NCBI GenBank assembly: GCA_033816765.1
Contig: CM066288.1
Span: 2,046,001 to 2,110,000, forward strand
Length of the DNA: 64,000 bases
Direction of reading: 5' to 3'
Origin: Nothopassalora personata
Lineage: Eukaryota > Ascomycota > Dothideomycetes > Mycosphaerellales > Mycosphaerellaceae
The notes beneath the pieces were generated by a model. The model saw only the letters and a program-made list of their open reading frames with translations, was not told where the DNA came from and made no database searches. Both the position numbers and the translations under genes were made by a program. Of the stretch, positions 55,501-64,000 are shown piece after piece (within the stretch, counting starts at the first letter, position 1; every line of letters starts with the position of its first letter).

Positions 55501-56015
55501 AGACTAACTACTATAAAGACAGTCTAATTAACTTAATATTACCTATGTTAATATATTAGTCTTAAATACCTTTACTAGTTCTAGATACTAGGTTTCTACT
55601 ATAAGCAAGCATATACTAAGGACACTAATCTTTTTAGATTTGTATATACAAGAGACCCACTCTTAGACACACTTAGGCCTTATATTTCTACTTTTAGAAG
55701 TGAATAGAAGGTTCTCTCGGCTTAAGAAGGTCTAGCTAGGCGGTAGCGCACAAACCTCGTAGGTACGTATAAAAGAAGCTAGTTCTTTACCGAACAACTC
55801 TCTCTACTTTATACTACTTTACACCTCTCTTCCCCCCCTTTTTAGACTACTACATACACTTATATACCCTAACAAACACTACACACCTATTCTTAAAGCT
55901 TTTTAAGAAGCTTTTAGTAAGGTATGCTATATATGTAATAGTGTTTTAAGGGTGTTACTAACTTATAAGTAGCATTATAGTAGATGTTGTTAAGTAAACT
56001 CCTATAAACTAGTTT
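55501..56015. other. RIP-mutated spacer with TATA-like site
   Basis: No long frame. A TATA-like gtataaaag at about 55,766 precedes a pyrimidine-rich stretch (about 55,795-55,845). This could be the promoter of the fossil ORF that follows. Confidence 0.4.
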
Positions 56016-57080
56016 AGTAGTACTAGTAATGTCTTTAGTAGTAGATCTAGCTCTAGCGACGATTAAGATCCTAATAAGCGTCCTCCTAGTAATAGTAGAA
56101 AGGGTCTACCTACATCTAGTAGGATCTCTAAGCGTAAGACCCTTATTAAGGCACTTAGGCTAGTTAAGTAGATTATCGAGAGCAAGTGTAAGATTACTAA
56201 GAAGAATATAACCTTATAGCTTACTATAGCCTCCCTTAAGGTTACCTTCTATAAGAAGAAGCTTCTAACTACTAAGGGTAGTATTACTAATCTACTAAAC
56301 TAGGGTTAGATTAACGCGGCTACCTAGGATTTCGATTATATAATAGTCGACCCTTAAGGTCGTATTTCTAACACTATTACTATAAACCTTAATAGTAGTT
56401 AGAACTACCTTCCTACCTTATAGGCTTCCGCTATAGACTATCTTATTTAGCACTTCGGTAGCGCCTACAACCGCTATAAGGAGAGATCTAACCTTCCCTT
56501 TTCTAGCTACTACACTATTCTAGGATAGTTTAAGGGCTACTATACTAACTACGCTCTTAACAATTATTACGACAAGTGCAGCTTCTTCTCTCTACGGACC
56601 CTATAGTAGAGTGCTGCTAGTCTATCTAGAACCTACTAGTAGCCTAGTGTAGGTTATACTCGCTCCGCTAGTGCTGCATTCTAGGGTAGTATATAGTATA
56701 GTCGATCTCCTCCTATTATACGTAGTAGTCCTCTACGTAAGGGCTTCCTATCTCTAGTTCTATACTCTCCTAGTATAAGTACCTCTAGATATAGTCTTTA
56801 GATGCTACCTACCTAGCTTATTCCTAGCGATGTAGACTAGCGCCTAAGCATCCTTAGGGCTCCTAGTAATAGTTCTAGAACTGTCCTCCTAGAGCTTCGC
56901 CTCCTATTCTCTAACTCCCTCTCTTAGGATAAGGTTACTACCTTAATTCGTTAGTTCCTATAGCGCTTAGGCACTAATAATGACTTTTAGGAGGGTGCTA
57001 TATTGAACTCGAGTTCCTATAAGAGGGGTTCTAGAGGCTCTAGTAGTTTTAGTAGTAAGTAGTAGTCTAGATAGTGTACT
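56016..57080 (+). pseudogene. Fossil ORF of unknown family, about 350 codons
   Basis: One plus-strand frame of about 350 codons whose only stops are TAG (about 20), so it was one open frame before RIP. The product is basic and Ser-rich: NKRPPSNSRKGLP near the start, KRKTLIKALRLVK, and a SPPIIRSSPLRKGFL segment. There are no RT, integrase or zinc-knuckle motifs. It lies between the Copia LTR and pol in the opposite orientation to pol, so it may be an antisense accessory ORF of that element or belong to another insertion. Confidence 0.5.
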
Positions 57081-57429
57081 TGTATTAGGTCTTAGTGATT
57101 TAGTTAGGGCTAAAGGATAAAATGGCCGTTATGAGCAAGGGCGGTCTACTTCTCTGTTTCCTTTTATTTTGTTACTATAGCTCCCCTAAATTGGAGTCTA
57201 TAATAATGAACTAGATCTTGCCTTAAAAGGCGGTTCTAAAGTAGGCCTCTCTATAGTCTAGTTGCATAAGCATGGTAAGATATGTAATACCCTAAATGAA
57301 TCTAGCCCTTAAGGCTAATAAATAAAAACTTTCCTCTACTATCTCTAAACAAATGAGATATTGCTTTATAAATACTTGTGAACAAATGAAGGTCTTGCTA
57401 TGTATAAATGAAGGTGTAGTTAGTCTCTA

Positions 57430-60400
57430 GAAGCCTCCCTTAGAGAATGTGGTTTAGTGACTTTAGCTTTATAAGCTAATCTACAAGCTGTTGTACAGTA
57501 GGGATATACTTAACTATAATTAAGCCTTCTTTATAAACATGTCTACAAAAATGGTTCCTTAGTCTAATATGCTTAGTTCTTCTATGGTTAGTGTAATCTC
57601 TAACTAGCTTAATAGTAGACTAGTTGTCTATAAAGATCTTAAAGGCTTAAGCTTTATAGTTAGTTATTTTCTAGGTTTTATAGAGTAAATTTCTTAACTA
57701 TATTACTTCCCTATAGCATTTAGTCAATGCTACATACTCTACTTTAGTGCTTAATAGTACTATCTCCTTCTATAGGTTAGATTTCTAGATAATAGGACTT
57801 CTAGCCATTTCAACTAGGAGTCCTAAGGTGGATCTGCCTATTAGATCTCTAGAGAAATTAGAGTCTATATAGATCTCTAGCTTTAGGGATTGTGTTTTTC
57901 TAAAGATTAGGCACTTGTTAATTGTTCTAGTAATGTATCTCTAAACATGCTTTGCTGCAGCAATATGTTCTACTAAAGGATTAGCTAAGAATTTAGCTAA
58001 GTGGTTTATTGCATAGGAGATATCTAGCCTAGTCTAGTTAGCTAGGTACTAGAGTTCCCTAATTAATATGTTAAATAGATTGTAATCCTATATGTTGTAT
58101 TGCTCTTTATGAGCTTTATATAGGCGGTTAAGGGGATACTTAACACTTTTAGCTAAGTCTAGGCTATGTTTCTAAAGTGTCTCTAAAGCATAGTGCTTTT
58201 AGGAGATATAGAGATCTCTATTCTTTTTACTCTTTAGTTATATGCCTAGGAAAAGGTTAGTATTGACAGTTTTAATAGAGTACTTCTTCTTTAGTCTAGC
58301 AATGAACTTGTTAATCTTCTAATTACTATCGCTAAAGATCTAAAAGTTATCTATATATAGGAGAACTAAAAGATTCTCCCCCTAAAAAAGACATACATTA
58401 GAATTAAGTCTCTTTAGGCCTAAATCTTCTAGAGCTTCCTTAGCATTATAGTACTAGAGGTTTGTAGCTTGTTTTAATCTATATAGTCCCTTCTTAATTT
58501 CTAGGACTTTGTTAGATAGATCTTTCTTAATAAGTTCTGCCCCTTCTAGTAGTTTAATATATAAAGGTCTATTAATATTAGGGTTTATGAATACTGTTTT
58601 AACATTAATCTGTCTCCTCTTCTAGCTAAGAACTATATATAGGGCTAGGAGAATCCTACTTATTAGTAGCCTTAGGGTTAGAGCAAAGGTTTTAACATAG
58701 TCTATCCCTTACTTTTAAGTAAATCCTTTTACTACCTATCTAGCTCTACGCTTCTTAATAGACCTATTAGGAAGATACTTATAGTATAGGACCTATTTTC
58801 CTATAAGTAGTTTCCTACCCTTAGGGACTTTCTATAATAGGATCTATACAATACATTCTATATCTTCTAAGGAGTTGAATTCCTTTCTAATTGCCCTAAT
58901 CCATTTAGCTCTATTAGGTCTGTTTAATGCTTCAGTTAGGGTAGTAGGATCTGTAAGCTTCCCCTTCTTTATATTATCTATAGCTATTGTAGCAAATACT
59001 TTCTTAAGTTTACTATAATTATAATAGGATCTATTCTGTCTTAAACTTCTCCTAGTTAGCTTAGGATAGACCTTAGCTTATTTAGTCTTTATAGGCTTAT
59101 AAGTCCTATCTCTTTTCCTTTTACTAATGTGTAGGGTAGGGTAGAATAGTGTTATAGTCTAGTTAGGGTCTTCTTACATAGCTAGGGCTATGTCTTCTTA
59201 GTGTAGCTCTTTAGACTATAAAGTCTAAGGCTTATGCTCTATAGGGGATTGTTCCTAGAGCTAAATATGCTCTATAGGAGATTGTTCCTAGAGCTAGGTG
59301 TACTCTATAGGAGATTATTCTTAGAGCTAGGTATGCTCTATAGGAGACTATTCCTAGAGCTAGGGGGATGTGTCTCTAAATAGTAGACGTGAATCTTCTA
59401 TTCTATGCTCCCCCTAAGACTAACCTTAGTTAGGGGAGTCTTATTACGAAGCCCTTTGTGTTTTAGGTTAGTCACTATACTGCTGTAGCTCCCCCTCTAG
59501 CTACATAGCTCCCCTTAAAGGTTTATAGGGTTAGTAACTCGCTTCTAGCTCGTATAGCCCTTTATAAGGCATGTGAATACCTTTATAGTAAGGGTCCTTA
59601 GGGTTATTATAGGGATGTCTAAGGAAGGTAATCTTATTATCTAGGACAGCATGCTTATTACTAGTAGTAAGCTAGGAGCTCTTAATAGTCTACCCTATCT
59701 ACCCCCCCCTAAGCGACCTACTTACCTATAGGGATTTAGTATTGCGAGTTCTATAAGAAATCTTTATTAAAAGTTATATAAGGGGAATAGGTTATCTTAT
59801 AGATCTATTTTCCCTTCTCCTACTATAGCTTCCATAGTAGGTAGTTAGTTAATAAACTACCCTAGAATCCTATATGCTACTATATGTCCGCCCTTATAGA
59901 GAACTTTTTAGACTTAGTATAATTGTCGTTATGTTTGTATGCTTTATATCTAAACCTCCTTACATTCCTTAAGTCTATCTCTTTAACATTAATGCCTAGG
60001 TCCTTCTTAAAGTTAATCTATAGTACATTTTTTATTATTAAGTTAAAGAGGCGGTTCGTAATATAGTATACAAAATCCATAGCCTAGGGCTAGAGGTTCT
60101 ATAGTAAGCTAGAGTCTATAAGTATAGCTCTAGCCTTGTTAATAATAACTTTGTTCGAAGCTTTAGCAATTCTATTCTACTTAGGTGTGTATAGTAATGC
60201 AAAATCCTATCTAATCCCTTTATGTTAGGCATGTGTTCTAAGTTCAATGTTATTAAATTCCCTACTACTATCTAAGAACTAGATCTTAGGTTTTTTCTTA
60301 TAGTAGTTCTATATTATAGTAAGCTAAGTCTTAATTGCTATTAGAGTATTACTTTTCTTTAGAAGTAGTAAGTACTATCTTATCCTAGTTTTAGCATACG

Positions 60401-60572
60401 TAAGCATAAGGCAATATGCGTAACTATTATAAGAGAGTAGAGTAATTAGACTAACTAGGTTAGTATGGATCTTATCTAATGCCTCTAGTATAGGTCTCCT
60501 AGGGATTCTTAAAATAACTCTTTATAACTATAAGGGGTAGCCTAGTAGCTAACCCTTATATGTAGCCTTACA
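57430..60572 (-). pseudogene. RIP-mutated Copia integrase-RT-RNase H
   Basis: Minus-strand frame with TAG stops. The integrase part is at about 60,540-59,700 (TPK-NRIAKASNKVIINKAR, equivalent of the PQQNGVAER block). The RT is at about 58,720-58,200, with KGIDYVKTFALTLRLL, RRQINVKTVFINPN, GLYRLKQA and a LLYIDNF box at 58,346-58,357 (YVDD-type with Asp to Asn). RNase H ends with IDN-STIKLVRDYTNHRRTKHI near 57,600. Clearly Ty1/Copia. The 5' part (gag, protease) is cut off by Gypsy G at 60,573. Confidence 0.85.
59233..59364 (-). repeat. 33-bp tandem repeat in Copia pol, four units
   Basis: Four diverged copies of a unit beginning tgctctatagg and containing cctagagct. 33 bp is 11 codons, so the frame is kept. 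It is in the linker between integrase and RT. Confidence 0.75.
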
Positions 60573-61053
60573 TGTAACATGCGGTCGCGACCGGCTACTA
60601 AGCCGTACGTAACACGCATACGTACACCTTACGACGCGTAATGCGTCTTAAACAAAAGGCAAGAATTAGTTTATCTACAACTAGTAGGTCGTAGGCGTGC
60701 TATATATTGCGACATCCCCTTAACAGTTCTAATTCTTCTCTTCGTTACAATCTATACACGCTATAGAGTCCGAACGCGACGATAGTAGCGCTACGCCTAC
60801 GGCTCCCCTAAGCCCTAGGGCCTAGTAATAAGCGAGGCGTGTAGCCTTAGTCGTAAGGAGGGATGCCCTTAGGGTAAAGGTTAAGGAGAAGGGGATATAG
60901 AGGGAGATTAAACAGTTAGAGATCTTACGGGACGTAAGCGTACTGCCGGCGGACCCTTAGGGCGAATCTAGCGGAGAACTATCCCCTACTCCCCCTCCCC
61001 CTCCTCTATCTATAGTAACTAACGATAATATCGTAGCTCGAGGCGCGGTCGTA

Positions 61054-64000
61054 TTGTATACGACACGTTTACGTCTTAAAGAACCTACGCCTTTTAGAGG
61101 GGACTCGATTAAGAAAGCACGGGTATTCCTAAGGGAGCTCTCTCTTATCTTTACCCTCTTAGGCGGCACGTATGCGACGAACGAGTTAAAGGTCCTATAT
61201 AGGGTTATGTACCTAAGCGGAGAGGTAAGTAAGCGATAGTACGCTAACTATAGCGTCCTTAACCTTAAAGGGTATATATACTAGGACTTTAAGGAGTTCT
61301 ATCGAGACGTATGCGGTAACCCTATAAACCGCGTACTTAACGTAATGTTAGAGTATAAGGCGGTGAAATAGAAGGATAACTAGATAGTACGTTAGTTTAC
61401 AACTAAGCTAGATATTATAGAGGATTAGTTAGGGAACTATACGGAGGCGTAACGCGTGCGACATATACTCGCTAAGCTTACGCCTAGCCTACGGTCCGTA
61501 ATCGTTAAGTTTCATAACATCCTAATAACTAGAGAGGAACTAGTAATCCTAGCTTCGCGTATTAAAAGCACGGAGCGTAGTAGCGGAGGGCACGACCGCG
61601 GGTAGTATAGTCGCCGTAGGCGAGAGACTAAGGGCGACTAAGGGCGAAGCGATCGTAGCTCGAAGTAGTAGAAGTATAGTTAGGCGTCGCGCGACCCGGG
61701 TACGAGTTACTAGCGGGACGCCGGCGGATCGTCTATAACCTTCGATAGGACTAAAGCGGAGTGCTATAGATACTATAAGAAGGGTTATATTAAGACGGAT
61801 TGCCCGAATAGGCACCTATAGAAGGACCGTAACGCGTAAGCGGTTCGTAGGGTAGACGCTACGAAGGCTCTAACTAAGAAGGGTAGCGACTAGGGAAAAG
61901 GTAGAGGACTAGAAGTAGGTCGCTCCTAAGTCCGAGTTTTCCTAAAGTCGACCCTTTAAGGCGAGTAGATGTGTATCTAGCGTAGCGACTAGGGAAAAGG
62001 TAGAGGACTATAAGTAGGTCGCTCCTAAGTCCGAGTTTTCCTAAAGTCGACCCTTTAAGGCGAGTAGATGCGTGTCTAGCGCGTTACTTACGAGGCGTAG
62101 TCGAGACTCGTAAGGGCTTTCGCGAGGCTACGTTTCTCCTAGATAACTATACGGATCTTAGCCTAGTATCGTATAAGTATGTACTCCGACATTAAATGCA
62201 ACCTATTAATAGGGTAAGGCTACCGAAGTTAGAGTCGTATACGTATAACCTAGGGTATTACTACGGCGCCTTTACGGTTCGGCTACGACTCGCTAATAAC
62301 GCGGGAGTAGAGCGCGTAAGTAACGCTATCTACTACGCGGTACCTATAGGTAGGCTATTAGTAATTTTAGGTAGACCCTAGCGGCATCGTAATCGGATAG
62401 TAAAGGCCGATAAGGATAACTAGTAGTACTACGGTATAGAGACGCCTACGATTTAGTAGCGCGACGTACGCGAGTTCCTTAAGGATCTCGAGAGCTTAAA
62501 GTAGGTTTATGCGATAAGTGTTCGGGCTATTACTATAGTAGTACCCAAAGGAGAGGGCCCCTCGTAGCCTAAAGAATTTATAGACTTCCAAGATGTATAC
62601 GCACCTAATAAGTAGGCGAAGCGTAAGATGCCCGACGGGGTTAAGTATACGATTAATCTCGTTAAAGGAAAGAAACCCCCTTTTAAGCCGCTGTACTACT
62701 AGTCCTTAACTAAGCTAGAGGCCTTAAAGGAGTACCTTACGTAAGCAATGGAGAAGGGGTGGATTAGGCGGTCCGTAAGCGAGGCGGGTGCGCCTATCTT
62801 ATTCGTGCTAAAGAAAGACGGCACCCTTAGGCTCTCTATAAACTATAGAGGCTTAAATGAGATTATAGTAAAGAACCGATACCCCCTGCCCCTAATTAGC
62901 GAGACGCTAGATAGGCTATTAGGTTCTAGGTTCTTCACTATAATCGATTTAAAGGACGCCTACTATCGTATCCCTATTAAGCGAGGCGATAAGTAGAAGA
63001 TGGCGTTTCGTACGTGATACGGATACTACGAGTACCTAGTAATGCCGTTCGGGTTAACTAACGCACTAGTAACCTTTTAAGGGTATATTAACAAGGCGCT
63101 AACCGGCTTAGTTAATAACATTTACGTAGTCTACCTAGATAATATCCTTATCTATAGTAAGACGCGTAAGGCACACGTACGAGCCGTACGCGAAGTGCTT
63201 ACGAGGCTACGGAAGTTTACTCTATTCGTAAACCCTAAGAAGTGTTACTTCTTCTAGGAGAGTATAGAGTTCCTTAGGTTTATCGTAAGCGCCGTAGGCG
63301 TGTCGATAGATAGGAGTAGGGTAGCCGCTATCGAGGAATAGCCTACACCTACGACCTTTTATAAGGTCTAGTCCTTCCTTAGGTTTTATAACTTCTACCG
63401 GCGTTTTATAGAAGGATACTTAAGGGTCTATAAGCCCCTAACGGACCTACTAAAGGGATCTAAGGACGGTAAGAAGTAGGGCCCTCTTACGTAGACCTTA
63501 AGCAAAGAGTAGGCGTTTCGATAGCTTAAGGCCGGATTCTTAGGTGCACTAATACTTAGGCACTTCGATCCTACGCTACGTACGCGAGTCGAAACCGACG
63601 CGTTAGGTTTCGCGATCGTAGGTATTATATCCTAATTGTTTAGTACTAAGTAGCATCCTATCGCGTTTTATTTACGTAAGATAATACTAGCCGAGTGTAA
63701 CTACGAGACGTACGATTAGGAGCTACTTATAGTAGTTAAGGCTTTTAAGCATTAGAGGCTATACTTAGAGGGCGCTACGTATACGGTACGAGTGCTAGTC
63801 GACTACGCTAACCTATAGGGCTTTATAATAGTAAAGTAGCTAAATAGGCGGTAAGCTCGATAGGCTACGTTCCTATAGTCTTTTAATTTTATAGTAGAGT
63901 ATCGGCCGGGTAAGACTAACCTAGCCGACGCGCCTTCGAGACGTAGTAACTACGTAGCTATAACGTAATAAACTTCGAACTTGCTACCTACCTTATAAAG
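61054..64000 (+). pseudogene. Fossil gag-pol of Gypsy G
   Basis: Plus-strand frame with TAG stops. Gag runs from about 61,054, with a CCHC knuckle at 61,762-61,803 (CYRYYKKGYIKTDC, second Cys turned to Tyr). Protease is near 62,100-62,370 with a LLDNYTDLSLVS block. RT is at about 62,700-63,330: [30 protein letters not shown], and a YLDN box at 63,132-63,143 (YLDD mutated). RNase H is at about 63,530-63,930. A different family from A and B by sequence. Confidence 0.85.
61883..62080 (+). repeat. 99-bp tandem duplication between gag and protease of G
   Basis: Two units (61,883-61,981 and 61,982-62,080) that differ at a few transition sites. 99 bp keeps the frame (33 codons). Confidence 0.85.

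Larger units (their letters stand above)
60573..64000 (+). mobile_element. Gypsy LTR retrotransposon G, RIP-mutated, truncated by the window end
   Basis: The LTR at 60,573-60,749 (177 bp) starts TGTAAC and ends GTTACA, which are 6-bp inverted termini. Gag, protease, RT and RNase H follow on the plus strand. It is inserted in the Copia pol. Its integrase and 3' LTR would lie beyond 64,000, so the target duplication cannot be checked. Confidence 0.8.

Overview
The window looks like a chromosome segment of a filamentous ascomycete (Pezizomycotina, probably Dothideomycetes; that rank is an inference). It is a transposon-dense, RIP-mutated genome. Long tracts are nearly empty of CpA/TpG and full of TpA while keeping CpG, and fossil reading frames are interrupted almost only by TAG (from CAG or TGG) and some TAA. 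This is the CpA-to-TpA signature of repeat-induced point mutation. Two short islands of normal sequence (about 29,613-35,828 and 52,816-55,314) carry the host genes.

Host genes: a 224-aa orphan protein (30,072-30,746), a candidate small secreted cysteine-rich gene with a broken or spliced frame (31,768-32,232), the mismatch-repair endonuclease PMS1 (minus, 35,691-32,299), a medium-chain quinone-oxidoreductase-like protein (53,006-54,100) and MET8 (minus, 55,139-54,322, one 59-bp intron). PMS1 and the oxidoreductase were originally divergent neighbours about 330 bp apart. A 17-kb transposon nest now sits inside that shared promoter.

Left block, 1-29,612: a RIP-mutated Copia gag-protease (minus) at 1-1,240, then a giant inverted repeat centred near 15.4 kb. 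The left arm is Gypsy element A (1,533-15,542, minus, 162-bp LTRs, target duplication gatct). It is inserted 12 bp downstream of the 5' LTR of a second Gypsy of the same family, A' (plus, rest at 15,543-29,128). Each arm carries a 6,916-bp second Gypsy chromovirus (B1, B2) at the same site, and wherever I compared them the arms share the same RIP mutations.

Middle block, 35,831-52,813: a DNA transposon T (perfect 22-bp terminal inverted repeats, fossil integrase-like DDE transposase) contains a Gypsy of family A (E3, 38,936-50,917, target duplication gtaag). E3 in turn contains two young, non-RIPped insertions with identical LTRs: a 1,356-bp non-autonomous LTR element with 79-bp tandem repeats (40,369-41,724), and a Copia element (45,967-49,780) with an open Gag-protease-integrase frame but no reverse transcriptase.

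Right block, 55,315-64,000: a Copia LTR 175 bp upstream of MET8, a fossil plus-strand frame of unknown identity (56,016-57,080), a RIP-mutated Copia integrase-RT-RNase H (minus, about 57,430-60,572), and a third Gypsy family G (plus, from 60,573) running off the window. The order of events read from the nesting is: T into the promoter, E3 into T, RIP, then the two intact LTR elements.
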